A DNA stretch of 64,000 bases from Saccharothrix tamanrassetensis. Lineage in GTDB: Bacteria > Actinomycetota > Actinomycetes > Mycobacteriales > Pseudonocardiaceae. Below are positions 8,423 through 17,648 of this stretch, one piece after another (position 1 is the first letter of the stretch; the number at the start of each line of letters is the position of its first letter). The notes under the pieces are model-generated. The model was not told the origin of the DNA, did not search any database, and saw nothing but the letters and a program-made list of their open reading frames with translations. The DNA lies in NCBI RefSeq assembly GCF_014203665.1, contig NZ_JACHJN010000005.1, positions 558,001-622,000 on the forward strand, in the 5' to 3' direction. A program made the translations under genes and the position numbers.

Positions 8423-9213
8423 GTGATCATGCCGGAACAACAGCCGGAACAGCCGGGATCGGCCGGCGGCGGGGATCTGTCGGGGCGCGGGGTGTTGGAG
8501 GGCGCGTTCTGGCTGCTGGAGGAACTCAGGCGCGTTGGCGAGGCCGGGTTGACCCGGCTCGCGGCCGACGCGGGGCTGCCGAAGGCCACCGCGCACCGGC
8601 TGCTCGACCAGCTGGTCGCGTTGGGCGCGGTGCAGCGCCGGGCCGGGCGGTACCGGATCGGGCCCCGCCTGTACTACCTGGGAGCCGGCTGGGAGCCCGC
8701 CGCCCTGCTGCGGACGGCGGCGCGGGAACCGCTGCGGGAACTCGCCGCGGTGGCTCCGGGGGCGAGTCTGGGCCTGTCGGTGCAGGAGGCGGGGCGTTCC
8801 ACGCTCGTCGGCGGGCTGCGCGGCGAGCTGGACGGGATCCGACCGTGGCGGGCCGGAACCCGGCTCCCGCCCGGCTGCGCGGCGGACATCGTGTCGGCCA
8901 CCGGCACGCCCGGCGCACCCCCGCCCGACCGCTACACCACCGGGGAGTGGCGGCGCCTGGTCTCCACCGCCGCGGACTGGGGTGTGGCGCTGGACTACGA
9001 CCGGTCGGGACCGTGGGAGCGGCCTGCGTCGGGGCTCCGGTCTACGCGCCTTCCGGAGCGCTCGTCGCCGCCGTCGTCCTCGCGGTGCTCGACAGTGGTC
9101 GGCTGTCGTCCGTCGCGCCGGCCGTGCACCGGGCCGCCGCCATGACCAGCGCCAACCTCACCCGGCTCCGGCCCGCTCCGGCGACACTGGAGCCCTGGTC
9201 CGACCTCCGCTGA
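8423..9213 (+). pseudogene. IclR-family transcriptional regulator, frameshifted near the C-terminus
   Basis: From the GTG at 8423 (ATG at 8429 also possible) the frame encodes an IclR-type winged helix: a Leu-Thr-Arg-Leu-Ala helix, then Pro-Lys-Ala-Thr-Ala-His-Arg-Leu-Leu as recognition helix, then Tyr-Arg-Ile-Gly-Pro. The effector-binding domain follows. Around 9010-9035 similarity jumps by one frame: the original frame turns into Arg/Ser-rich nonsense, while the next frame gives Gly-Ala-Pro-Val-Tyr-Ala-Pro-Ser-Gly-Ala, the conserved IclR core strand, and ends at 9213. A single indel therefore breaks an otherwise complete gene of about 260 codons. Either a recent mutation or a sequencing error; the target is unknown. 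Confidence 0.7.
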
Positions 9214-9530
9214 GCGGTCGGGCGCGGGTTCGCGCCCGTTGCGCGTGACCGGACGTCGGTGCCGCCGCGGGACGCCGGCCGGTGCTGCCGACCGGTGCTC
9301 GCCCGGCAGGCGGGGGAGTCGGTGCACGAGTGCGGCGAGCACCGGGGCGGGACCGACCAGCCGACGAGCCGGACGAAGATCGAGTACAGCGGTCACGTAC
9401 CGCCACGTTGCACGGTCATGCCCTGTGGTCCACAGTGCACGGTCACCGCGGTTCAGCGGTGCGGTGCAGATTTGTGCTGTCCCACAGGGCATCGACGTGG
9501 TCGGGCAGGTGCTCGCAAGCCTCGACGGGC
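9214..9530. other. Gene-free interval with an 11-base inverted repeat
   Basis: No credible reading frame on either strand. It lies between the broken IclR gene and the end of the small secreted protein gene. It contains the inverted repeat at 9418-9492 and a 19-base copy of a segment of the serine hydrolase gene (9425-9443). Confidence 0.5.
9418..9492. repeat. Inverted repeat ATGCCCTGTGG / CCACAGGGCAT
   Basis: Arms 9418-9428 and 9482-9492 are perfect complements separated by 53 bases. The left arm is preceded by TGCACGGTC, which recurs inside the interval as TGCACGGTC at 9436. It could be an operator, a remnant of an element end, or an RNA structure; nothing decides between these. Confidence 0.45.
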
Positions 9531-9755
9531 TCAGGCCCCGGGCAGCGTCGGCGCCTTCACAGGCGCCCCTTCGTGCTGGCCGCCCTTGCAAACCACACTC
9601 TTCCCGTCCTCCGCCGGCAACGGCAACCCTCCGCCGACGATGCACTCCAGGACCGTGATCTCCTCCGGCTGCGCCATCGCGGGCGCGGCGATCCCTGCCG
9701 CTGCGCCGAGCGCCAGTACCGCCGTTGCCAGCACCGTCATCATCCGTCGCATCAT
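9531..9755 (-). CDS. Small secreted two-cysteine protein
   Basis: 74 residues if read from the ATG at 9755, which has GGAGCGGAA just before it; an upstream in-frame ATG (9806) would hide the signal peptide and is less likely. Residues 1-30 are a clear signal peptide ending Ala-Met-Ala. The mature part is about 45 residues, with Glu-Cys-Ile-Val-Gly-Gly-Gly and Val-Cys-Lys-Gly-Gly-Gln, probably one disulfide. Short exported proteins with this Cys/Gly-Gly layout are common in actinomycetes, function unknown. No toxin or inhibitor similarity is evident. Confidence 0.65.
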   Translation of the reverse strand: MMRRMMTVLATAVLALGAAAGIAAPAMAQPEEITVLECIVGGGLPLPAEDGKSVVCKGGQHEGAPVKAPTLPGA

Positions 9756-9934
9756 TTCCGCTCCTGTTCCGCTGCGGGTCAGCGGATCCACGATTACCCG
9801 GTCCAAACGCGACAGCCACCCGACTTCACCCCACCGTGTGACACCCAGGACGTCCCTGTCCGTGGTCGGTCAGCTCATCCCGGTGGGACCGAACGCCGCC
9901 GACCGCGCGGCACGGATTAGCGGTCCGGCTTCGA

Positions 9935-11077
9935 TCAGGTGAGGCCGGTGCCGCCGAACTCCGCTTCGACGATCTTGAACGCGATGTCGAAGTCCCTCCA
10001 GTCGGTGTTGGTGTGCACGACGACGGTGTGGTCTCCCTCGGGGGTGGTCACCGCCATGGCGCCGGTTCCCCAGAAAGCGCCGGCCATGCCGCGCAGCGTT
10101 CGGCCGCCGGTCACCGCTTCGTCGAGCTCGAACATGCCGAGGCCGTAGCGGGTGTGGGGGATCCAGCCGCTGCCCTCGGTGGAGACGGTGGTCCACAGTG
10201 CACGGTGCTGAGCCGGCGGCAACAGGCTGCCGCTCGCCATCGCCTCCATGAACCGGATGAGGTCGCCGGTGGTGGAGACGACGTTGCCGGCCGACCAGAA
10301 CAGGGAGGTGTTGAACCGGGTGACGTCGAGCGGCGGGGTGCCGGGGCCCTCCATCAGCGATACCCAGTTGACCGGGGTGAGCGACGCCGGGTCGGTGCCG
10401 TCCTTGAGGAACATCGACGAGTAGGCCCGGGGGTGCGGGTCCGGGTAGCCCGTGTCCTCGGTCGGGCGGACGTAGGTGTGGGTCAGGCCCAGCGGCCGGA
10501 TGACCGTGCGCTCGACCTCCTCGGCATAGGTGTTGCCGGTGACCTTCTCGATGATCGCGCCGGCGAGGTAGTAGCCGCCGTTGGAGTAGACGAAGCGCTC
10601 TCCGGGCTCGCAGACCGGTGGCTGGGACAGCCCGAGCCTGAGCAGGTCGGACGTGGCCCAGGTGTCGAGGCGGTGCTGCTCCAAGCCCGCGCGGGTGGCG
10701 TAGTTGTCCGTCGTCTGCGGCGCGAGGCCGGTGGAGAACAGGCCGCCGGTGTTGCCGAGCAGGTGTCGGATGGTGACCTTGTCGCCGTCGTAGCCGTTGA
10801 CGTCCATCACGCCGGGCAGCCACTTCTCCACCGTGTCCTCAAGACCCAGCCTGCCCTCGGCCTCCAGTCGCAGCACCGCGGCGGCGGTGAAGGCCTTGCC
10901 ACCGCTGGCGGCGTGCAGGTACTCGCCGGGCCGGCGCGGTGCCCCGGTTTCGAGATCGGCCACGCCGGCCGTCCCGAACCAGGTGCCGTCGGCATCGTGC
11001 ACCTCGGCGACGATGCCGGGAACACCCGCTTCGACCACCGCCCAGTCGAGGAGCCGCTGAACTTCGCTGTGCGTCAT
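9935..11077 (-). CDS. Serine hydrolase of the class C beta-lactamase / DD-peptidase-like family
   Basis: 380 residues with the SxxK nucleophile motif at S58-K61 and the YxN motif at Y164-S165-N166. The third motif, usually (H/K)TG, reads His-Thr-Asn at H355-N357. There is no signal peptide, so it is probably cytoplasmic and more likely an esterase or amidase than a cell-wall enzyme. ATG 11077 has AGAGG upstream. It is transcribed divergently from the HTH_38-MarR regulator, with 196 bases between the start codons, so that regulator is the obvious candidate to control it. A decayed relative lies at 13471-14151. Confidence 0.82.
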   Translation of the reverse strand: MTHSEVQRLLDWAVVEAGVPGIVAEVHDADGTWFGTAGVADLETGAPRRPGEYLHAASGGKAFTAAAVLRLEAEGRLGLEDTVEKWLPGVMDVNGYDGDKVTIRHLLGNTGGLFSTGLAPQTTDNYATRAGLEQHRLDTWATSDLLRLGLSQPPVCEPGERFVYSNGGYYLAGAIIEKVTGNTYAEEVERTVIRPLGLTHTYVRPTEDTGYPDPHPRAYSSMFLKDGTDPASLTPVNWVSLMEGPGTPPLDVTRFNTSLFWSAGNVVSTTGDLIRFMEAMASGSLLPPAQHRALWTTVSTEGSGWIPHTRYGLGMFELDEAVTGGRTLRGMAGAFWGTGAMAVTTPEGDHTVVVHTNTDWRDFDIAFKIVEAEFGGTGLT

Positions 11078-11273
11078 ACCGGTACCTCTGCTCGGGGACT
11101 CTTTCCGACATGACGAAATTTACGTTGCATACGCGATCCGGTCGATCAGCTTTCGCTGATGCAACGAGGAAACTCGCAGGTTGACAGCTGGAAATCGTTG
11201 CGCGAGCTTGACGGCTAATGCAATGATCGTGTTGCGTTGGACCGCTCTCGACGACGAGGAGGCAGGGACTCGG

Positions 11274-12017
11274 GTGCCGAAGGGCAGACTCACCCAGCAG
11301 GACCGGCGGCAGATCGCCGCGGGACTGCGCGACGGGCAGACCTACGCCGCGATAGGCCGCCGCATCGGGCGGCCGACCTCGACCGTCACCCGCGAGGTGA
11401 TGCGCAACGGCGGGCCGGGCGGCTACCACGCCGACCAGGCCCACCGAGCCGGCACGCGACCGGTGCACCGGCATCCGACGACTCCGCCGGCACGCTCACC
11501 GAAGCGCACCGACCTCGGCGGGCGCGACCCGCGGATCGTGAACGGGGTGGCCGCGCGCACCGCGGAGCTGTTCGTCCAAACCGGACTCCCGCCGATGATG
11601 GCCAGGGTGCTCGCCACGCTCCTCACCACCGACAGCGGCAGCCTCACCTCGGCCGAACTCGTGCAACGCCTGCGCGTCAGCCCCGCCTCCATCTCCAAGG
11701 CCGTCGGCTACCTGGAGGAGAGAGCGGTCGTCAAACGCGAACGCGACCCCCACCGCCGCGCGGAACGCTACGTCATCGACGACGACGCGTGGTTCCAAGC
11801 CATCATGGCCGGCGCACGCATCGACGCCCGGATCGCCGCTGTCTCCCGGAACAGCGCCCGAGCGCTCGACCCCACCACACCCGCCGGCGCCCGGCTGGAG
11901 AACCTGAGCCGGTTCCTGCACCACGTCAGCGACGACCTGGTCCGCTCGGCAGAGCATTGGCGCCAGGTCTACTTCACCCGTCCGCCCGCTGAGGTCGACG
12001 ACTCCCCGACCGCCTGA
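11274..12017 (+). CDS. HTH_38 + MarR/GbsR-type winged-helix regulator
   Basis: 247 residues from the GTG at 11274, which follows GAGGAGG by 11 bases; the ATG at 11223 is the alternative. Residues 1-45 are an IS30-transposase-type helix-turn-helix (Leu-Thr-Gln-Gln-Asp-Arg, Tyr-Ala-Ala-Ile-Gly, Ser-Thr-Val-Thr-Arg-Glu). A basic linker follows, then a MarR/GbsR-like winged helix at about residues 95-180, with a Ser-Pro-Ala-Ser-Ile-Ser-Lys-Ala recognition helix and a basic wing. The C-terminus is helical, probably for dimerisation. So it carries two DNA-binding modules. Divergent from the serine hydrolase gene. A TTGACA lies at 11181 but has only a weak -10 (GAGCTT, 17-base spacing). Confidence 0.75.
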   Translation: MPKGRLTQQDRRQIAAGLRDGQTYAAIGRRIGRPTSTVTREVMRNGGPGGYHADQAHRAGTRPVHRHPTTPPARSPKRTDLGGRDPRIVNGVAARTAELFVQTGLPPMMARVLATLLTTDSGSLTSAELVQRLRVSPASISKAVGYLEERAVVKRERDPHRRAERYVIDDDAWFQAIMAGARIDARIAAVSRNSARALDPTTPAGARLENLSRFLHHVSDDLVRSAEHWRQVYFTRPPAEVDDSPTA

Positions 12018-12147
12018 CCGCCGTGCGCCGGGGCGTCAGGCATCCTTTGAGGAGGCATGGCGCCGCGAGGTGCGTCATGACGAAGGACGGCCGCGGCCTG
12101 TACCACCGCGACGTCCGGAAAAGCACCTGTAGCCCGACACACCAGGG

Positions 12148-13359
12148 ATGGCGATGAGACCACTGACCTTCAGCGACGACAAGGGCAATCAGCAGGAGTG
12201 GCTTCCGGGTGGCCCTCGATCGGCCGTTGACGCGTTCCTGGAGTTCGTCGACCGTCACCGTGATGTGGACAACGCGTCGTTCGGCATCGAGGACGGGGAG
12301 AACGAAGAGGCGCTGGTGCTCCTGTTCGACTCCGGGGCCATCCGCCGGACCAAGGGGGCACAGAACCCGCGGACCGAGTACCGCCTCGTCAAGAACGGCG
12401 GCGACTACCGGACCCAGGCAGCCAACTTCATCCGCGGCGGTTTCACCGCTCTCGACCGCCCCGGCCCTTGGTTGCCGGACGTCGCCGGCCTCGGGCGTGC
12501 ACGACTCCGATCCGAGTTCGACGGGTCTGTGCTGCGGCGGACCCATCCGCGTGAGTTGCGTCGTCGGCTGGCGGTGTTGACCTTTGTCGACGGGCGTGAG
12601 CCGGTGCCGGTGGGCGGGGTCACCCACTTCGGTTTCGGCGACGGCCGTGGTGACACGGTCAACGCGTGGTTCGCCGCGGACGGTCGGGGTTTGGTGGTGA
12701 CGTTCGACCGGTCCAGCGCGCTGGACTGTTCCGGTGACGCCCGTGCGCAGGCGGGGCTGTACGAGGGTGTTGCGGCGGATCTTGTCGAGTGGGTGCGGGA
12801 CGTGCCGGAGACGGACACGACGTTCACCGTCGCGCATCCCGACGGCGGCACGCTGGTGGCGGCCACCGGTGTCTTCACCTTCTCAGGGCCCTGCGCCCTG
12901 GCCGAGGGCCTGGTGTCCCGCCTGCAGGAGACCGGGCTGGGTGTGGAGGCCACCGGGGTCGGCCGGCTGCTGGAGGGCTTCCTGACGGTGGGGGACTTCA
13001 CCCCCGACGCGGTCGCGGCGGCGGTGGACTGGTGGAGCGCCGAGGACATCGCGAAAGGGTTCGCCGCCGCTGCCGCGCTCGAACCGGAGCGGTCCGGGGG
13101 CGCGCCGTTGGAGCGGGAGGCGGTGGACCGGTTCTGTCAGATCTGGGCGGACTCCGGGTACAACGATCGTTGGGATGTGCACTACGTGCTGTTCGACGGC
13201 GACACCGTCGAGGAGGCGGGCGAGGACCGGGACGAGTTGTTGGGTCTGGTCCGGACACTCGGGCTCGAACGCGTCGACGCCCCGCCGGGAGCCGCCACCG
13301 GCGAGGTCTGGGTCCGCACGGACCCCCGTATCGACGCCGAACTCGGACACTGGTCATGA
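12148..13359 (+). CDS. Conserved-looking hypothetical protein, 403 residues
   Basis: I do not recognise the family. ATG at 12148; a second ATG two codons on (12154) is equally plausible. The protein is acidic and soluble, without signal peptide or membrane segment. Three blocks can be seen: about 1-110 (short strands, Asp-Gly-Glu-Asn-Glu-Glu), about 140-265 (alternating strands with Val-Thr-His-Phe-Gly-Phe-Gly-Asp), and a C-terminal part with Trp-Trp-Ser-Ala-Glu-Asp and an Arg-Trp-Asp-Val-His-Tyr-Val strand. Codon bias is normal for the window, so it is a real gene. It runs toward the beta-lactamase relic with 111 bases between them. Confidence 0.6.
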   Translation: MAMRPLTFSDDKGNQQEWLPGGPRSAVDAFLEFVDRHRDVDNASFGIEDGENEEALVLLFDSGAIRRTKGAQNPRTEYRLVKNGGDYRTQAANFIRGGFTALDRPGPWLPDVAGLGRARLRSEFDGSVLRRTHPRELRRRLAVLTFVDGREPVPVGGVTHFGFGDGRGDTVNAWFAADGRGLVVTFDRSSALDCSGDARAQAGLYEGVAADLVEWVRDVPETDTTFTVAHPDGGTLVAATGVFTFSGPCALAEGLVSRLQETGLGVEATGVGRLLEGFLTVGDFTPDAVAAAVDWWSAEDIAKGFAAAAALEPERSGGAPLEREAVDRFCQIWADSGYNDRWDVHYVLFDGDTVEEAGEDRDELLGLVRTLGLERVDAPPGAATGEVWVRTDPRIDAELGHWS

Positions 13360-13470
13360 CGTCGAGAGGTCGAGGTCGTGACGAAGCGGAGGCGCACGAG
13401 GACGGAGCGGTCGCTCGCGGCGGTTCCACCTGAGACCTTCGCGCTGTGCGGACGTCCTCGGCGTTGATCT

Positions 13471-14151
13471 TCAAGCGATCCGGTGGGCGGCGCCACCGTT
13501 GTGCAGGAAGCGGGCGCGGCCGTGTTCGTCGGAGCCGACCAGGGAGAAGACCTGGTGGCCGTCGGCCTTCGGTTCGGCGGTGATGATCGAGTCGTCGTTG
13601 AGGCGGACCACCTCGACGCGGTCCTCGAACCTGCGGAGGGAGGACTTCGCGATGTCGTTGCGCGGGTGGTAGGTGAGGAACGCGCGGTCGTGCTCCCTGG
13701 TGAGGGTGATGTCGTACAGGGTGGAGCGGTAGGTGCCGCACATGCGGTCCGCGTCGATCCCGGTCGGGTTCGAGGGCGGCACGGGCGGGAGTGCCGTCTC
13801 GACGCCGGCAAGCTCTTCGAGCGCCGTGCCGAGGATCTCGTAGGCCAGTGGCTCGCCGCCCGTGCTGTCGGTCAGCACGGCCACCGCCACACCCGCTGAC
13901 GGGACGACGCGGAGGAATGCCTTCTGCCCCTTGGCGACACCGGTGTGGCCGACGACGCCGTCCCGGTGGAGCGTCCAGCCGAGTCCCCAGCCGATGACGC
14001 CGCCGCCGAAGTCCGGGACGGAGTCGACCTGGGGTTCGCGCAGCGCCGCCAGCGCGTGGTCGGTGAGGTGCAGGCGGACGAACTCCAGCAGGTCGCGTGC
14101 GCTGATCGCGAGGTGCGAGCCGCTGGATCGGGTGTCACATCGGGACGCCAT
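13471..14151 (-). pseudogene. 5'-truncated serine beta-lactamase-like relic
   Basis: The 226-codon frame covers only the C-terminal half of a class C beta-lactamase-like hydrolase. It begins near Ser-Ala-Arg-Asp-Leu-Leu-Glu-Phe and keeps a His-Thr-Gly motif (Val-Val-Gly-His-Thr-Gly-Val-Ala), followed by the C-terminal lipocalin-like extension often found in these proteins. The SxxK and YxN motifs are missing and there is no space for them, because the frame runs directly into the 3' end of the GAF-ANTAR gene (17-base overlap). A deletion has therefore removed its 5' half. It cannot be catalytically active. Confidence 0.75.
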
Positions 14152-14893
14152 CGGGTCCGGGGATGCGGTGCCGAGCCAGTACTTCGTCGAAGTCGCCGCA
14201 CTCGTGTGCGGCCACGAGGTCGTGTGCGATGTCGCGCAGCTTGCGGTTGGTGTGCTGGGAAGCCTGCCGCAGCAGCGTGAAGCTCCGGTCGGCGTCGTGG
14301 GCGAGGTGGCGCATCAGCAGACCCTGGGCCAGGCCGATGGTGTGGCGGGTGCCCAGCGCCGTGGTCAGGTGCCGCACCATCTGCTTGCTGTGGTGCAGCA
14401 CCTCGATGTTGTCCAAGGCCGCGCCGGCGTGCAGGGCGATCAGCAGGATGATGTCGTAGGAGTGGTCGTTGAACCGATGGGGTTCCCTCGACAGCAGCAC
14501 TGCCGCGGCGGCGGGGGAGTGCCGGGTGGGCAGGGGCAGCACGAGGCAGCTGCGGTGGCCGTGCACGGCGAGGCGGGACGCGAACAGCGGCCAGCGGTGG
14601 TCCTGCCCGGTGTCGCCCAGGCGGCGCGGCTCGCGGTAGCGCAGCACTTCACGGACCGGGTCACCCTCGCCCGCGGCGAGGTCGAGCGGCGGCTGACCGG
14701 TGGTCGCGGCGATGTCGACCTCGTCCCCGCGGCCGACCGCGAGGAACGCCAGGTCGCAACCCGCGACAGCGCGGACCAGGTGTTCGGTGAACCGCCGCCC
14801 GACCTCCTCGTGCTCCTCGTCTTCGACCAACCGGCCCATCTCGGCCAGTTCGGAAGCCAGTGTGCGGACGGAGGCGTCCGGGTCGCGTGTCAT
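14135..14893 (-). CDS. GAF-ANTAR transcription antitermination regulator
   Basis: 252 residues from ATG 14893, preceded by GAGGGG. Residues about 20-170 are a GAF sensor domain. Residues about 185-240 form an ANTAR RNA-binding helical bundle (the [10 protein letters not shown] helix is typical). ANTAR proteins bind paired hairpins in nascent RNA and stop termination, in response to a signal sensed by GAF. It is divergent from the SpoIIE phosphatase gene, an arrangement common in actinomycete stress modules. Its 3' end is fused to the truncated beta-lactamase relic. Confidence 0.85.
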   Translation of the reverse strand: MTRDPDASVRTLASELAEMGRLVEDEEHEEVGRRFTEHLVRAVAGCDLAFLAVGRGDEVDIAATTGQPPLDLAAGEGDPVREVLRYREPRRLGDTGQDHRWPLFASRLAVHGHRSCLVLPLPTRHSPAAAAVLLSREPHRFNDHSYDIILLIALHAGAALDNIEVLHHSKQMVRHLTTALGTRHTIGLAQGLLMRHLAHDADRSFTLLRQASQHTNRKLRDIAHDLVAAHECGDFDEVLARHRIPGPDGVPM

Positions 14894-15322
14894 CGATGCA
14901 CCCCTCGACAGGCCGTGCTCCGCGTGACGGCCGCGAGACCGGGCGGAGCTGGGAACCGGGATGCTGCACTGCTCAACACCCTTCAGGCGGCCAACATAAC
15001 GCAATCCCCGAGCCGCGTTCCCCGACCCGTGCCGGATGTAGTCGGAAACGCCCCGCGGCGAATCCGGGCAGCAAGGCCGCGCGGGGCCGCCGAGACGGTT
15101 GTGGGCCGGGGTCGTCGACACCTCCGTAGGCAGCGGCTCGACGTCGATGGCGCACCGACCGGAGCGCGGTGCGCGCACGGCTGCTTCGCCACCCGCACCG
15201 CACGAGGTGGCGGGCGGCTGACCAGGCCGGACGTGTGCGGTTCGCGAGTCGCGGACGGCCTCGTCGCGTCCGGGCAGGTGAGCGGTGTGGTTGGGTGGAC
15301 CCCCGAGTGGTCGGAGGTCGCC
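14894..15322. other. Divergent intergenic region between GAF-ANTAR and SpoIIE genes
   Basis: 429 bases with no convincing gene. It must hold both divergent promoters. I could not pick out a reliable -35/-10 pair. Confidence 0.4.
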
Positions 15323-16558
15323 GTGGACGGTGGCGTGGTGGGAACGGGTGACGTGCTGGCGGCGGCGGAAAGCGCGCCGCCGGGGGAGTCGGTCGAGGTC
15401 GTCGCCCGGGACCTGGCGAAGCGGTTCGGGGCCTTCGACGTGTCGTACCTGCTGACCGATCTCGTCGACGAGCAGTTGGTGCGGTTGACCTCGACCTCGC
15501 TGGACCCGGACGGGCGCGGCGCGAAGCGGGTCGACCTGCGGGGCAGCGCCTACGAAGCGGTGCTGCGCACCCAGCAGCCGTGGCAGGAGCAGGACGGCGA
15601 CGGGGTGCGGGTGGTGCTGCCGGTGACCAACCGCGGCGACTGCGTCGGCGTGCTGGAGGTGACCGTGCCTTCCCTGGACGAGGAGGTGCTGGCGCTGCTC
15701 TCCGAGGCCGCGCACGCGCTGGCCTACGTCATCGTCACCGACCGCCGCTTCACCGACCTCTACCACACCGGTCGCCGCACCACGGCGATGAGCCTGGCCG
15801 CGGAGATCCAGCACCAGCTGCTGCCCTCGGCGTCCTGCTGCGAGGCGGGGCAGTTCACCGTCGCCGGCGCCTTGGTGCCCGCCGACGACATCGGAGGCGA
15901 CACCTACGACTACACCGTGGACCGCGACACCCTGCACCTGTCGATGACCGATGCCGTCGGTCACGACGTGGCCTCGGCGCTGACCGCGACCCTGCTGGTC
16001 GGTGCGCTGCGCGGAGCCCGCCGGGTCGGCCACGACCTGGCCGGTCAGGCCCGGCGGGCCAACCAGGCGATGCTGGAGCACGGCGGTGGGTCGTTGGCGA
16101 CCGGGTTGCTGCTGCGCGTGGACCTGGGCGGGGGAGGGGCCGAGTTGGTCAACGCCGGTCACCCCGCACCGCTGCTGCTGCGCGACGGCGTGGTGGAGCC
16201 GGTCGAGCTGGAGGTCGACCGGCTGTTCGGCGTCGCCCCGTGCGAGTACCGGGTGCAACGGCTGGACCTGCGTCCCGGCGACCGGCTGGTGCTGCTCACC
16301 GATGGCATGTTCGAACGCGACGCCGAGGGCGTCGACCTGCCCGCATTGCTGCGCGACACCGAGGGGCTGCACTCCAGGGAGGTGGTGCGGGCGGCGACCA
16401 GGGCGGTGCGGCGCGCCTGCCGCGATCACCTCCGGGACGATGCCACCGTGCTCTGCCTGGACTGGCACGGGACCGGCCGCACCGAACGCCGGGCCGACAA
16501 CGGCGCCGACATCGACACCGCCTCGCCCGCGCGGGACGACGGGAGCGAGCCGGCCTGA
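15323..16558 (+). CDS. SpoIIE/PP2C-type serine phosphatase with N-terminal GAF-like domain
   Basis: 411 residues from the GTG at 15323, which has GGAGG five bases upstream; GTG 15278 would add 15 residues. Residues about 20-150 look like a GAF domain. Residues about 160-390 are a SpoIIE-type PP2C phosphatase with metal-binding Asp-Asp-Ile-Gly-Gly-Asp (last Asp is D193), Met-Thr-Asp-Ala-Val-Gly-His-Asp, and Leu-Leu-Thr-Asp-Gly-Met. Such enzymes dephosphorylate STAS anti-anti-sigma factors and so release sigma factors. No STAS gene is adjacent here; those at 51 and 56 kb are possible substrates. No transmembrane segment. Confidence 0.85.
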   Translation: MDGGVVGTGDVLAAAESAPPGESVEVVARDLAKRFGAFDVSYLLTDLVDEQLVRLTSTSLDPDGRGAKRVDLRGSAYEAVLRTQQPWQEQDGDGVRVVLPVTNRGDCVGVLEVTVPSLDEEVLALLSEAAHALAYVIVTDRRFTDLYHTGRRTTAMSLAAEIQHQLLPSASCCEAGQFTVAGALVPADDIGGDTYDYTVDRDTLHLSMTDAVGHDVASALTATLLVGALRGARRVGHDLAGQARRANQAMLEHGGGSLATGLLLRVDLGGGGAELVNAGHPAPLLLRDGVVEPVELEVDRLFGVAPCEYRVQRLDLRPGDRLVLLTDGMFERDAEGVDLPALLRDTEGLHSREVVRAATRAVRRACRDHLRDDATVLCLDWHGTGRTERRADNGADIDTASPARDDGSEPA

Positions 16559-16672
16559 AGTGAGCAGGTGGTGTCCACGGTCGCGCGGCGAGCCGGGAGG
16601 TTCGCTGACCGGCGGCGCGGACATCGACGATCAGGGCGACGAGGAAGTCCGCCGCCGATCTCGGAGAGTCCG

Positions 16673-16704
16673 CCTCGGCCGCGGTTGTCGAGGCGCGGCC
16701 GAGG
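16673..16704. terminator. Hairpin between convergent genes
   Basis: CCTCGGCCGCG (16673-16683) and CGCGGCCGAGG (16694-16704) form a perfect 11-base stem with a 10-base loop. It lies between the SpoIIE gene and the convergent secreted-protein gene, so it may end transcripts from both sides. No T-run. Confidence 0.6.
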
Positions 16705-16826
16705 GGCCGAATGCGGGGCGCTGACGGGAACTGCCCGTCGGCGATGGGTCAGGACGTGGACTGCCACGCCTGTCCCATCGGTGAAGCCGGTGGCGCGGTC
16801 GGTCGGGTCCGGGACGACGCACGTGG

Positions 16827-17393
16827 TCAGGCGAGCTGCGTGATGGTGATGGCGGCGGGGCCGCTGGTGCCGGTGACTCCTTCAGGGGTGAGGCACTGCG
16901 TCGGCGTCGCGTTGACCAGCGCTGCGGTCATCACCACGGCGGCACCGGTGAACCTGCCCGCCGTCACCGTGCCCTGGTAGACCACGACGACCTCGTTCCC
17001 GGGGCGCAGCACCACGAGCCCGACCGCGGCCACGGTGGTGGTCTCTCCGGTGTTCCAGGTGATCGTGACCGTGATGGAGACACCTCCGGCCAGACAGGAC
17101 ACCAGGCCGTTCGCGACAATCCCGTAGCCACCGGAGGTGATCGTCGGCGTCCCGCTGGACACGCACGAGCTGTAGTCCGCGCTGGAAGTGATCGAGACGG
17201 TCCGGGGTTGCATCGTCACCCCCGGCTGATAGGTGTTCGCACCGCTTCCCGCACAGGACAGCAATTCGACGTCCGCGGCCTGGGCCGCAGGCGTGGCGAC
17301 CGATACCCCGACCGCCACCAGCACCGCGACAACGGCGCCGGCGACGGATCGCCGCACCCCGGACCACAGTTTTCCGATTCCACCAGCAGTCAT
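16827..17393 (-). CDS. Secreted four-cysteine protein, paralogue A
   Basis: 188 residues from ATG 17393, with GGAGGA 9 bases upstream. A signal peptide of about 40 residues ends Ala-Gln-Ala. The mature part is beta-rich with four Cys: a Ser-Cys-Ala-Gly start, a Ser-Ser-Cys-Val, a Ser-Cys-Leu-Ala-Gly and a Gln-Cys-Leu-Thr-Pro-Glu-Gly near the end. It shares this whole pattern, including Tyr-x-Pro-Gly-x-Thr, Trp-Asn-Thr-Gly and Gly-Thr-Val-x-Ala-Gly-x-Phe, with the gene at 17649-18179. The pair is a tandem duplication. Function unknown; the fold may be an immunoglobulin-like sandwich. Confidence 0.7.
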   Translation of the reverse strand: MTAGGIGKLWSGVRRSVAGAVVAVLVAVGVSVATPAAQAADVELLSCAGSGANTYQPGVTMQPRTVSITSSADYSSCVSSGTPTITSGGYGIVANGLVSCLAGGVSITVTITWNTGETTTVAAVGLVVLRPGNEVVVVYQGTVTAGRFTGAAVVMTAALVNATPTQCLTPEGVTGTSGPAAITITQLA

Positions 17394-17648
17394 CGAAGCA
17401 CTCCTCCCCATCCGGAAAGCGAACGAATCGACACTGTAATCCCATGGCGACGCGGCGGACGGGCGAAATGTCGATGAAACTTTCCGTGGGTGTCGAGAAC
17501 GGCGAAACCGCATATTTCGTTCCTGAGCGGACACCATGTCACCCGTATGCCTCCGCCGGGCCGGCGAATCACCGGTAGGACGCTTCTCGCGAACGCAGTC
17601 GACGTAGCCGGCGACGGCCCAGGTGGTGACCGGAGGGCTTGAGCCGGT

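Noticed and set aside
9214..9530. Inverted repeat as an insertion sequence end
   Set aside because: No transposase frame, no target duplication and only 53 bases between the arms.
13862..15322. Long plus-strand extension upstream of the SpoIIE gene
   Set aside because: The upstream part overlaps GAF-ANTAR and the beta-lactamase relic antisense and lacks family similarity; the GGAGG-GTG at 15323 gives a sensible start.
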